Virus record (IMG/VR): IMGVR_UViG_3300025101_000228
Span: 1-22,021 of that record
Origin: a virus
Length of the DNA: 22,021 bases
Strand: one strand, 5' to 3'
Shown here: positions 7,083 through 14,804 of the stretch, piece by piece
Position numbering within the stretch: position 1 is the stretch's first letter
Layout of the letters: every line of letters starts with the position of its first letter
Notes under the pieces: model-generated
The model's database searches: none
What the model was told of the DNA's origin: nothing
What the model saw: only the letters and a program-made list of their open reading frames with translations
Translations under genes and position numbers: made by a program

Positions 7083-7415
7083 TTACGTTGCAGTTTCTAA
7101 AATACTTAATATACATTTCAAAGTTGAGTTTGCACCAGCAGAAATTTTTATAGAGTCATTTGTTTCCAAAACTAACTTCCCACTCATAGGAACAAAAGCA
7201 TCTGCAGTTGGAACATTTGCTCCTTTTATTATTTCAGTTTCAGTGCTAGATCTTACGTGCTTCATTGTCACAGTGGTATCAGAGGATCCATAGTTAGAAA
7301 CATGTGCATAAAGAACAATGGCAGTATATCCTGTAGGAGCAGTGTACATGGTCTGCTCAGAAGTTGTTAATTCTAGAGTTTCTGTTTGAAATCTATTAAG
7401 TGCTAATTGGGCCAT
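7083..7415 (-). CDS. Small beta-rich virion structural protein, 110 residues
   Basis: The product starts MAQLALNRFQTETLELTTSE and continues MYTAPTGYTAIVLYAHVSNY, a pattern (YTAPxGxTAIVLxAHVSN) that I associate with small structural proteins next to fibre genes in marine phages. The middle (TTVTMKHVRSSTETEIIKGA) and the end (GKLVLETNDSIKISAGANST, then LKCILSILE) suggest alternating beta strands, consistent with a jelly-roll or beta-sandwich decoration domain. The ATG is one base after the TAA of the 1204-residue fibre-like gene, so translation is probably coupled to it. It is followed four bases later by the 122-residue gene. No enzyme motif is visible. Binding to the large fibre-like protein, or acting as its tip or chaperone, is plausible but inferred only from gene order. 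Confidence 0.85.
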   Translation of the reverse strand: MAQLALNRFQTETLELTTSEQTMYTAPTGYTAIVLYAHVSNYGSSDTTVTMKHVRSSTETEIIKGANVPTADAFVPMSGKLVLETNDSIKISAGANSTLKCILSILETAT

Positions 7416-7416
7416 C

Positions 7417-10400
7417 TTAACTTAGTGCTAGGATAAATGGTGTCATTTCTGAGAATAGACTCTTACTAAATGATCTTCCACTAATTGTACCAGTAGTTTG
7501 ATCAATTTGGAAGTCATCACCTATTCTAAAATTACCTGATTGGTCGGTGCTAGTGTAAACTACATTTCCACCATTTGAAGTAATTACTTCATTTGCCTGA
7601 ATAGTTACTCCACCACGTTTAGGTGTAGCAGATGCTATTTCATTTCCAGCACCAATATATTCAAAAGTATGAGAACTAGCAATAATTTTACTTTGCTGAT
7701 GGAAGAATACAGTACTTCCTACACCAACAGTATTGATCAAGTTTTCTGCAAGAGTTAACGTAGTAATTCCAGATGTTACTGGAGTTGAACTATTTATTGT
7801 GTAGTAAATTGGGGCCATACTAACACTTACACTTGCAGCGTTAGATCCCACATTAGGAGCAGAGATTGTTATATCAGGAGTTTCGGTATATTGACTACCA
7901 CTACTAATAATAGTGATAGATGCAATTGATTCTCCTTCAAGAGTAGCAAATGCTGTTGCAGTTTCTCCATTTGGCCCTGATGGTGCTTCAAAAGTAACTG
8001 TAGGAGTTGAAGTGTATCCAGTTCCTCCAGAACCTACAGTAACTGATTCTACTGATTGATATAGTTCATCAAAATAAACTATTTGTCCATCATAAGGTCT
8101 ATCTACATCAATCTTTGCTGTTCCTGCAGATGCACCTGCACCCACGTAAGTATGTGCCAGTGTAGAGATTCCTAAGTTTACAGTGAAACTAGTTGTAGAG
8201 GGAACTGATATTACTCTAAACACAAAAGGTTGTTTTTCTGGATAGTTTTTAAATCCAAAGTCACAAGAGAATCCAATATCAGCAAGACTAACTCCCATTC
8301 CCACAGAGAAAGGATGTGCTCCACTAGTCGTTACAGTTGCCTCTCCTGTGGTATGAGTATATGCAACTCCGCTTATAGTTGATGTTGTAACTCCAATATT
8401 AAGTATTACATTGTCCTGTCCTGCGGCTGCAGAGGAAGTAACAACTCCTGTATATTGAAGAGGACTCTTACCATCTGAAACTAATCCAAATGTACCAAAA
8501 CTACAGTTACTATTAGCAACATCTGCTTGTCCTCCTGCATGGCAACTAATTGCCTCATCACAACAAATCGTGAATACTGATACTAACTGTGCATAACCTT
8601 GGTTAGTTACTGCAACTCCTACTCCACCCTGATTGTATTGAGTGAAAGCATCCACGTTCATTGTCTTTAGTAATCTAGCCTGATTACCATCAATTCTTAT
8701 TCCTACACCAGTCGTTGTATTACTTGTGCAGTTTTGAATATATGGACCTTTCCATTTACCACCACCTACATTTTCTGCAATCTCACTCGTTGGGAATCCA
8801 ACTGCAGCTGCAGATCCCACATGACCAGTAAAGGTCATATTTGCTAACTTAACTCCTTTTCTTACAGAGAAGATATCTTTATGAGCAGCACTTCCACTTA
8901 CGTTAACCGATCTTTGATCATCACCTACAATTGATACGTTAGCAGGAACTTGAATAGGATTTGCCTCCTGATAATTTCCAGAAAGAACCTTAATGGTAGA
9001 ACCAGATGTAGCAACTCCAACTGCACCAGCAATTGTTAATTTAGCATTGTCGATAGATGTTCCATTATTAGAATCATTACCATCCTTGGCAACATAAAAA
9101 ACATTAGGTGCAGAGTTAATACCAGATGCACCCGCTTCAATGGTTACATTGTCACCAATGGTTACGCTTGAATTTGAAATAACAACATCTTCATCACCGA
9201 TAGTAACCTTATTGGTAGTACCATCAATTGTTACAGATGCTCGACCTATGGTTAGGATGCCAATTACACGAGCATCTCCATCTACCACAAGGGTAGTATC
9301 ACCAGCTCCAATCGTAACTGTTCCAATACCACTAGGAGGAACAACAGTAACAATACCTGTGTTTACACTTAAACCATTATTAAGTATTTGAACACCTTGC
9401 TGGAACGTACCAATACCAAGAACATCTTGATGCGTTACATCTTGATAGGTTATCGTTCCACCAACAGTTACATTACCACTGAATGTGGCAGCAATACCAG
9501 CAAGAAAATCAGTAGTTACCTTACTACTAAATGTAGCAGCAATACCAGATATAAAATCAGTACCACCAACACCAGTAGAACTTCCACCTAAAGCCGTGCT
9601 TGCAATACCAACCCATTGAGTGCCATCATAAATTAGAAGTTTATTAGTTCCTGTAGTTCTATCAAAATCAACATCATCAAGATCATGAATGAACGCAGCA
9701 CCACCGCCACCGATAGTATATAATTGCTGTTCAACTCTGTTTACAAAAAGTCTATAGTTTGAAGCTAAATCTTGAAGAGTTGCAAATTTTTGATTAATAG
9801 GAGTAAGAGGATCATCACCTTGTTTAAGATCAGGATCAGGAGTTAAAGGTCTATCGTTATAGATCTCTGTAAGATCTTGTTGCTGTCCTTTTAGTTCCTC
9901 AACAATTTTATAGAGTTCTGCAATATTGGTAGTTTGATCTGTATATTTTTTATCAAGACCATATAAACTTTTCTTTAACTCTGTAATATTATCATCATAA
10001 TCTTTAGGTTCAGGAAGATTGGATATTTCCTCTTTTAATCCATCTAAGTAAGACTTAAGAGTTTCATTTGACTCATTGCTTTTACTATAAGATTCATCAA
10101 TCTGTTTCTCAATGTTTTGCTTTGTCTCATTGAGTTTACTTAATATACTCTTCTTTAACTTTCTATCATCATCTTTAAACGATCTTTGATATTCCCATAT
10201 CTTAATCGCAGACTCTCTTAGTTCCTCATATATCTTATCTTTGGCTTTCTTTAATTCTTCAATCTCTACTCTTTGTTCAAAATCTTTAAGATCTATATTT
10301 TCAGTTAATTCTTCAAGATCAGAATCAAATTTGGTTTTAAGATCTTTTATATGATCTCCTACCTTAACAAAATCATCATCAATTACACTAAAGGTTTTTC

Positions 10401-11031
10401 CAATCCATGAAAAATCAGGGACTTCATTAACCTCATTTACCCATTTAGGGAAAGTAGGAATCTGATCCCTGACCTGATCAATGGCTTCACATATCGCTTC
10501 AATCTCTCCATCATAATACTTTGGTTCTGGAAGATTTTTAATCTTCTCTTCAATTGTATTTAATTGTTCATCATAGTATTTTACTTCAGGAAGGTTCTTA
10601 ACTTCCTCTCTTACTAAATCAATTTGCTCACATATTGTTTCTACTTCTGCGTCATAATATCTTACCTCAGGAACTTCTGGAATACTTTCTTTTAATTGTT
10701 CTAAGTGTTCTGAAAGTTCCTTAAGTTCATTATCGTAAGATTTTATTTCTGGAATGTCAGGAATACTTTCCCTAACATCATTAACCATACGAACCAATTC
10801 ACCCCATTGAGGTGCTGGAATTACATCAGTAACTTCTATCTTTGGATTTCCGTGGGCATCATCAATTATTGTTACTTCTTCTTCCTCTTTTATCTCTTCT
10901 TCTTTTTGAACAAATGCTTCTACTGATGGTAATTCTTGCTCAGTTATTAAATCTTCAACTGAAGGCAATTCATCAGAATTATCTTTATAGTCTTCTATAG
11001 ACGGCAAATTTTCAATATTGTCTTCCGACAT
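7417..11031 (-). CDS. Long fibre-like virion protein: coiled-coil rod plus beta-helix
   Basis: The 1204-residue product has a clear modular layout. Residues 9-45 hold three LPS(I/V)E(D/A) repeats in an acidic tail. Residues 75-440 are a charged coiled coil with recurring (L/V)PExxYYD breaks (about 94, 121, 148, 168 and 339). Residues 446-475 form a linker domain (FIHDLDDVDFDRTTGTNKLL). Residues 490-521 are two 16-residue repeats, and 550-640 are short VTIG/VTID beta-helix-like repeats. Residues 645-860 resemble the pectate-lyase-like beta-helix of phage tailspikes, opening FYVAKDGNDSNNGTS, then IKVLSGNYQEANPIQVPANV. Two GY..TP repeats lie at 1000-1060, and the end QSGNFRIGDDFQIDQTTGTI is one I recall from cyanophage structural proteins. 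No enzyme residues can be assigned. A trimeric fibre or spike attached by the acidic end is inferred. A GATAAATA motif overlaps the gp16 stop upstream. Confidence 0.9.
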   Translation of the reverse strand: MSEDNIENLPSIEDYKDNSDELPSVEDLITEQELPSVEAFVQKEEEIKEEEEVTIIDDAHGNPKIEVTDVIPAPQWGELVRMVNDVRESIPDIPEIKSYDNELKELSEHLEQLKESIPEVPEVRYYDAEVETICEQIDLVREEVKNLPEVKYYDEQLNTIEEKIKNLPEPKYYDGEIEAICEAIDQVRDQIPTFPKWVNEVNEVPDFSWIGKTFSVIDDDFVKVGDHIKDLKTKFDSDLEELTENIDLKDFEQRVEIEELKKAKDKIYEELRESAIKIWEYQRSFKDDDRKLKKSILSKLNETKQNIEKQIDESYSKSNESNETLKSYLDGLKEEISNLPEPKDYDDNITELKKSLYGLDKKYTDQTTNIAELYKIVEELKGQQQDLTEIYNDRPLTPDPDLKQGDDPLTPINQKFATLQDLASNYRLFVNRVEQQLYTIGGGGAAFIHDLDDVDFDRTTGTNKLLIYDGTQWVGIASTALGGSSTGVGGTDFISGIAATFSSKVTTDFLAGIAATFSGNVTVGGTITYQDVTHQDVLGIGTFQQGVQILNNGLSVNTGIVTVVPPSGIGTVTIGAGDTTLVVDGDARVIGILTIGRASVTIDGTTNKVTIGDEDVVISNSSVTIGDNVTIEAGASGINSAPNVFYVAKDGNDSNNGTSIDNAKLTIAGAVGVATSGSTIKVLSGNYQEANPIQVPANVSIVGDDQRSVNVSGSAAHKDIFSVRKGVKLANMTFTGHVGSAAAVGFPTSEIAENVGGGKWKGPYIQNCTSNTTTGVGIRIDGNQARLLKTMNVDAFTQYNQGGVGVAVTNQGYAQLVSVFTICCDEAISCHAGGQADVANSNCSFGTFGLVSDGKSPLQYTGVVTSSAAAGQDNVILNIGVTTSTISGVAYTHTTGEATVTTSGAHPFSVGMGVSLADIGFSCDFGFKNYPEKQPFVFRVISVPSTTSFTVNLGISTLAHTYVGAGASAGTAKIDVDRPYDGQIVYFDELYQSVESVTVGSGGTGYTSTPTVTFEAPSGPNGETATAFATLEGESIASITIISSGSQYTETPDITISAPNVGSNAASVSVSMAPIYYTINSSTPVTSGITTLTLAENLINTVGVGSTVFFHQQSKIIASSHTFEYIGAGNEIASATPKRGGVTIQANEVITSNGGNVVYTSTDQSGNFRIGDDFQIDQTTGTISGRSFSKSLFSEMTPFILALS
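7852..8049 (-). repeat. GY..TP beta-repeat module in the fibre-like protein
   Basis: Residues about 995-1060 carry two copies of a beta unit, VTVGSGGTGYTSTPTVTF and ITIISSGSQYTETPDITI, each followed by an alanine-rich strand. The same unit occurs in gp14 and in the giant structural protein of this window. Confidence 0.7.
9466..9561 (-). repeat. Two tandem 48-bp coding repeats
   Basis: Two adjacent 48-base units (9466-9513 and 9514-9561) differ at about seven positions and encode TDFISGIAATFSSKVT and TDFLAGIAATFSGNVT in the fibre-like protein. They look like a recent in-frame duplication of one shaft repeat. Confidence 0.8.
10432..10758 (-). repeat. PExxYYD coiled-coil repeats in the fibre-like protein
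   Basis: Residues about 92-200 contain four repeats of 20 to 28 residues, each opening with a proline-containing break (IPEIKSYD, VPEVRYYD, LPEVKYYD, LPEPKYYD) followed by a short acidic helix. A fifth copy (LPEPKDYD) lies at residues 339-346 (about 9994-10017). Conservation is at protein more than DNA level. Confidence 0.7.
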
Positions 11032-11073
11032 GTTATGAGTAGTTTTGGTACTTTGGGATTTCTCTCCCTCAAC

Positions 11074-11493
11074 TTATTTATCGACTTCAGGAAGTCCAGT
11101 TTTTATAAGTTTAGCTAACTCTGCTGTGGATCCAACAAAGAGTGCATTATTAACTGTATTAGGGCCTTTGGTTTGTTGTTCCTCATTTACATCTTTAAGT
11201 TTTTTCTGAAGATCCATCAACTTATCAGTGGCATCAGAAACACTCTTAATTAATTGACCTGCTACCTCATACGCTCTCGGCATGTCGCTCTCTTGAGCAA
11301 GTTCAAGAATTCCGTCAATTGCTTCTTGTCCTTTTTCAATGATAGAATATAGATTGCCTCTTGTATATTCATAATCTCTAGTAATGTCGTCTTTAGTAAT
11401 TCTATCAGGTTTTTGTTCAGGTGTAATCCCCACCTTTTCTGTTTCTACCACTTCAGTTTCGGAAATGTTGAAAGCATCATCTAGTTTTTTCAT
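11074..11493 (-). CDS. 16: Terminase small subunit gp16
   Basis: DNA-recognition partner of gp17 in packaging. The product has 139 residues (T4 gp16: 164) and is mostly helical. Family-like features are the region DITRDYEYTRGNLYSIIEKG, the helix EAIDGILELAQESDMPRAYE with the conserved PRAYEV, then VAGQLIKSVSDATDKLMDLQ followed by KKLKDV, matching the central coiled-coil helices of T4-type small terminases. The C-terminus ELAKLIKTGLPEVDK is typical of the cyanophage form. The ATG is five bases after the gp15 stop, with no good Shine-Dalgarno, so it is probably coupled to gp15. Its last codons double as a late-promoter motif for the next gene. The usual partner gene gp17 is not adjacent; it lies about 4.9 kb downstream beyond the fibre block. 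Confidence 0.9.
   Translation of the reverse strand: MKKLDDAFNISETEVVETEKVGITPEQKPDRITKDDITRDYEYTRGNLYSIIEKGQEAIDGILELAQESDMPRAYEVAGQLIKSVSDATDKLMDLQKKLKDVNEEQQTKGPNTVNNALFVGSTAELAKLIKTGLPEVDK
11075..11082 (-). promoter_or_regulatory. Putative T4-type late promoter for the fibre block
   Basis: The minus strand reads GATAAATA, where GAT AAA TAA are the last two codons and stop of gp16. It lies 44 bases before the ATG of the 1204-residue fibre-like gene and would leave a leader of roughly 35-40 bases. Because the motif is also coding, chance cannot be excluded. Confidence 0.5.
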
Positions 11494-11498
11494 TGTTT

Positions 11499-12518
11499 TT
11501 AATCAAAAGAACCGTCGAATCCAAAGTCGTCACCAACTTCGATTAAAGCATTCGTAGTAGCAGTAACGAGATTTACTCCAGCACCAGCAACGTGAGCAGT
11601 AGGAGTAGTGCCATCTGCTCCTCTGTTAACAAAGAGTTTGTTGGTATCTGTAGCGTCCTTCTTATCAACATACATAGACTCATTATCTATGATTACAAAT
11701 GTATTTTCAGTAATACCAGAGGAATCATTAACTTGAATCATATTTCCATCTAAACCAATATCAACACTAAGATTAGTTGTTACATTACTATCATAAGCCT
11801 TTGTAGCACGAGGTTCGACAGAGTAAGTAACATCTCTGCTTGGAGTCTTGGTATATCCACCAGCAATGTATCCAATAGTTGCCTTCTTGATAAGATCCTT
11901 GTCTGCACTTGCTTTGGAACCAACAGGACCAAATAGGTATGTTTTTGCAGTAAATCTAAATGTATAAATTAATGATCTACGAGTTGTAAAATCTCCCTCA
12001 TAATCATCTTCCATTGTAATATTTTCAATCACAACAGGAATATCTCTTTTCTCTCCAATAGTGCTTACTAGATCAACACTTAAATTATATGCAGGTTGAA
12101 AGTAAGGTAATATCTGTTCTACAATCTGAAGCATGTCATCATTTAACTTAGTAAAAACAGAAAGTTCAAAAGACATATTATAAGGAACAGGCATAAAAGT
12201 TTTTCTAATGGCTGTTGCTACTCCTACCGTTTCTGATTTAAATGTCTGAGTGGTTGTTACTTTTCTAGATCCATCATACTGCAAACCAACAAACTCAAAT
12301 GACATTCTAGGTAATGATATTTGAGTTGCTTTATTAAGATCAGGAGATTGTTGCAACCTTGCTAAAAACTTTTGAGTAGGCCCATATGCAAGAGGAACTT
12401 TAATAACACTTGAAACATCACCATCAGAATCATCATGCTTGATTTCTATTCCATTAAAAAGGGTTCCAAACGAAATAATCGTTCGTCTTAATATTTCGTG
12501 GTAATAATACTCAAACAT
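11499..12518 (-). CDS. 15: Tail completion / proximal sheath stabilisation protein gp15
   Basis: gp15 forms a hexameric ring at the head-proximal end of the tail and joins it to the gp13-gp14 neck. The product has 339 residues (T4 gp15: 272). The conserved core is MFEYYYHEILRRTIISFGTL, VPLAYGPTQKFLARLQQSPD, then LPRMSFEF, PVPYNMSFELSVFTKLNDDM and QIVEQILPYFQPAYNLSVDL, ending in the AKTYLFGP strand near residue 197. Residues about 250-319 look like an extra beta domain (DIGLDGNMIQVNDSSGI, IIDNESMYVDKKD, VNRGADGTTPTAH), followed by the acidic end DDFGFDGSFD. This accounts for the greater length. A CTAAATA motif overlapping the gp14 stop lies 22 bases upstream of the ATG, and AGG stands about nine bases before it. 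Confidence 0.95.
   Translation of the reverse strand: MFEYYYHEILRRTIISFGTLFNGIEIKHDDSDGDVSSVIKVPLAYGPTQKFLARLQQSPDLNKATQISLPRMSFEFVGLQYDGSRKVTTTQTFKSETVGVATAIRKTFMPVPYNMSFELSVFTKLNDDMLQIVEQILPYFQPAYNLSVDLVSTIGEKRDIPVVIENITMEDDYEGDFTTRRSLIYTFRFTAKTYLFGPVGSKASADKDLIKKATIGYIAGGYTKTPSRDVTYSVEPRATKAYDSNVTTNLSVDIGLDGNMIQVNDSSGITENTFVIIDNESMYVDKKDATDTNKLFVNRGADGTTPTAHVAGAGVNLVTATTNALIEVGDDFGFDGSFD
11562..11771 (-). other. Extra beta module in gp15
   Basis: Coding for residues about 250-319 of gp15. The pattern IQVNDSSGI - IDNE(S)MYV - VNRGADGTTPTAH is a small module also visible in degenerate form in the giant structural protein (about 16410-16632, TVDSATNFD - IGEEILSYE - SIDSTT). T4 gp15 is shorter by about this length. 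Confidence 0.55.
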
Positions 12519-12539
12519 CTTTTTAGACCTAGTATATTA

Positions 12540-12546
12540 TATTTAG
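12540..12546 (-). promoter_or_regulatory. Putative late promoter (CTAAATA form) for gp15
   Basis: The minus strand reads CTAAATA and continues TAATATAC; the TAA inside it is the stop codon of gp14 (12543-12545). It lies 22 bases before the gp15 ATG. CTAAATA differs from the T4 consensus TATAAATA in its first bases, so the call is weaker than for the NATAAATA sites. Confidence 0.45.
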
Positions 12547-13937
12547 GGTGTTCCGAAAGGATTCTTTTCACTGAAATCTAGAATGTCATCTGCTGCATTT
12601 TCAATCTCTAGATTAGATGGATATTCATCAACTGTATTGTCTGTTTGTTCAATTTTTAATTGATAAACCGCACCACTCTCATTACCTGTAATATTTTCAC
12701 CCATTACAAACTCTCCTGTTGAATTAGAAATTACTAATTCTCCAGATACAGCATTCCATGTCTTCACAAGGGCAGTTATACCACTGGAGGAACCAGTTAC
12801 TGTTTCATTATCAATGTAAGTCCCTTCTCCTAACATATAAGGAGTTCCGATAGTAATGGTAGGTGCAACAGTATATCCAGCACCAGCATGTGTGACAAAT
12901 ACATTAGATATGGTTCCCGCAGAACTTACGACTGCAATAGCAGTAGCAGTTGTTCCAATACCTGGAGAACTGAATGAAACAGAAGGTGCAGTGGTATATC
13001 CAGAACCACCACTTGATAGAGTCACAACTCCAACTACATTGTCAGATATTCTAGTGGTTGCAGCAGCACCCACACCAAGATCATCTCCAGTTGGTAAAAT
13101 GACAATACCAGGATTATCAGTGTAATCTCTACCTGGATTCGTGACGTAAATACCTTGAACCTTTTCTCCAATATCTGTACCATCACAATTAATTAATCCA
13201 GACATAAGGGTGGCAATACCGACAGCCGTTCCACCAGCAGTAGGGGAAGATGATATTGCTACCGTAGGTGCAGAAAGATATCTTTCACCTCTATTAGTTA
13301 CAATAATTTGATTAACACCACCACTGGTTATAATACCAGCAAAGGCAGTAGCAGTGGTTCCTGCAGCCACCAAGGTAAGCGTTCTAAGATTAAAGTCAGT
13401 ATCGAATGTATCATCAATCTCTTCAATACCAGTATCCAATATCTCGTCTTCTGCTCTGAAGAGTTGACAGGTAAGTGTATAAACGTAATTTTTTCTTAAC
13501 TGGTAGAATGGTTTTTCATGTTCTACAAATTTAATTTCAAATAACCTATCACCTAATGGAAAATAGATGAGATCTCCTTCCTTAGGTCTGGTAGATAATT
13601 CTACGTTTGGTAAATTTTCAATTAATGGACTAATGTAATTTTCAAATCTTTCTTTTGATATAGTTACAGTTAGTTCATTTTCTGCCTGTATTCCAAACTT
13701 GGAAAGCATCACACTGTTATCATTATATCCATCAAAATTTTCTACATATGCCTCAATGGGATATGAATAATTAAAATCGGATGATATTACCTCTTTGATA
13801 ACAGTATCAGTCTTTGCATATTGACGAGGAAGATAAAACACTTCCACCCCATACATTCTTAACTGTTCATTAATAAGATCCTGAACTAAACTCTGTTCAC
13901 CAGAAGTTCCTTGGATAAAAAAAGGATTTAATGCCAT
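12543..13937 (-). CDS. 14: Neck protein gp14 with a large beta-repeat insertion
   Basis: gp14 joins gp13 and gp15 in the neck after DNA packaging. The product has 464 residues (T4 gp14: 256). Residues 1-180 are the canonical protein: MALNPFFIQGTSGEQSLVQD, then MYGVEVFYLPRQYAKTDTVI, DNSVMLSKFGIQAENELTVT, GDLIYFPLGDRLFEIKFVEH and KPFYQLRKNYVYTLTCQLFR. Residues 439-464 (YPSNLEIENAADDILDFSEK, then NPFGTP) are the canonical end. Between them about 250 residues of repeated GxxYxxxP beta units are inserted: RGERYLSAPTVAI (216), PGRDYTDNPGIVI (268), GGSGYTTAPSVSF (310), AGAGYTVAPTITI (351), then two GETITG-like units. The ATG shares its A with the gp13 stop (TAATG), implying coupled translation. The family is secure; the function of the insertion is unknown. 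Confidence 0.95.
   Translation of the reverse strand: MALNPFFIQGTSGEQSLVQDLINEQLRMYGVEVFYLPRQYAKTDTVIKEVISSDFNYSYPIEAYVENFDGYNDNSVMLSKFGIQAENELTVTISKERFENYISPLIENLPNVELSTRPKEGDLIYFPLGDRLFEIKFVEHEKPFYQLRKNYVYTLTCQLFRAEDEILDTGIEEIDDTFDTDFNLRTLTLVAAGTTATAFAGIITSGGVNQIIVTNRGERYLSAPTVAISSSPTAGGTAVGIATLMSGLINCDGTDIGEKVQGIYVTNPGRDYTDNPGIVILPTGDDLGVGAAATTRISDNVVGVVTLSSGGSGYTTAPSVSFSSPGIGTTATAIAVVSSAGTISNVFVTHAGAGYTVAPTITIGTPYMLGEGTYIDNETVTGSSSGITALVKTWNAVSGELVISNSTGEFVMGENITGNESGAVYQLKIEQTDNTVDEYPSNLEIENAADDILDFSEKNPFGTP
12639..13385 (-). repeat. Beta-repeat insertion inside gp14
   Basis: Codes residues about 185-433. Four GxxYxxxPxVxI units of varying length (about 42-52 residues apart) are followed by two TVTGSSSGITALV / ENITGNESGAVYQL units. 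Recognisable gp14 sequence resumes after it, so it is in frame and internal rather than a C-terminal fusion. Confidence 0.75.
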
Positions 13938-14782
13938 TAGCCTATCATATCCAGAGGTGGTAATTCATAAGTATTGGACATCATGTCTCTAATAATTTCC
14001 AGATCTTTCATTCCATCCTCATAAATGGCTCTACCATCTAGTTCTACTCCACCAGGTAATTTTACTCCTTGGAATTTCAATAAATTTTGTCCCCATTGTC
14101 TTTTGAGGAGAGCAGTTGTATATCTCTTTAAGAATGAATCATTCCAAACTCTTACATAATCATTAGCATCTATTGTTCTAAAGCAATCTATTACTAGATA
14201 ATCACCTGCAGTTACTTCACTCCAAGAAATATCTAGATACAATCTATCTTGCCGTTGATTAAATCTGAATTGTTTTTGTGTAGTTAATGCAAACTCCAAG
14301 TCAGACAAGTATGTTCTTGTCATATTATAGGTGAGCATTTCCATTGCTCCAAAGAAGTAAATATCATTTAAAAATAACTGATATTTAATACTAAACATAC
14401 CACTTGACATTGACTGTGATCCGTCAAAGTGAAATACTTTTTCTATTCCAATAACTGAGGGTGGCACTTGTAGGTAGTTACTATTTTCTTCCCAATCAAA
14501 CTGCATTGTAGCACCATCAATGGTTGCTTCTGCTGTGGTTGTTGTTATTCCTAATACTCCGTCTTGACCAGGCCCTTTTCCTCTATCAATATCATCCTGT
14601 GTTATTTGGTATTTTAAATAGGTTCTCATCACACCATCAAAATGCCTTTCATAAAAATATTGAAGAGCATCATCAATTATATCATCTACTTGTTCATCGG
14701 CAACATTAATTTCAAGCACAGGTGCTCCTAGTTGCCTTAAACAATAATCTTTTAATTGAGATCTACTTGCTGGTTGTGCCAT
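13937..14782 (-). CDS. 13: Neck protein gp13
   Basis: gp13 binds the portal after packaging and, with gp14, closes the head and provides the tail attachment site. The product has 281 residues (T4 gp13: 309). Family hallmarks: MAQPASRSQLKDYCLRQLGA followed by PVLEINVADEQVDDIIDDAL, QYFYERHFDGVMRTYLKYQI, IGIEKVFHFDGS, QLFLNDIYFFGAMEMLTYNM, LALTTQKQFRFNQRQDRLYL-like segment at about 190-205, and the C-terminal RQWGQNLLKFQGVKLPGGVE. The chosen ATG at 14782 has AGGA about ten bases upstream and gives the usual cyanophage N-terminus. A CTAAATA motif overlapping the previous stop lies just upstream. The stop is fused to the gp14 start (TAATG). The call is secure from sequence and position. Confidence 0.95.
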   Translation of the reverse strand: MAQPASRSQLKDYCLRQLGAPVLEINVADEQVDDIIDDALQYFYERHFDGVMRTYLKYQITQDDIDRGKGPGQDGVLGITTTTAEATIDGATMQFDWEENSNYLQVPPSVIGIEKVFHFDGSQSMSSGMFSIKYQLFLNDIYFFGAMEMLTYNMTRTYLSDLEFALTTQKQFRFNQRQDRLYLDISWSEVTAGDYLVIDCFRTIDANDYVRVWNDSFLKRYTTALLKRQWGQNLLKFQGVKLPGGVELDGRAIYEDGMKDLEIIRDMMSNTYELPPLDMIG

Positions 14783-14804
14783 CTATTTACTATTCCTGTG
14801 AAAT

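Noticed and set aside
7794-7801. AATAAATA late-promoter-like string on the minus strand
   Set aside because: It lies deep inside the fibre-like gene with no start codon of a real gene soon after; in AT-rich DNA such strings occur by chance.
12856-13125. Plus-strand 89-codon open frame opposite the gp14 insertion
   Set aside because: Low-complexity Val/Pro/Ala product mirrors the repeat structure of gp14 on the other strand; a shadow frame.
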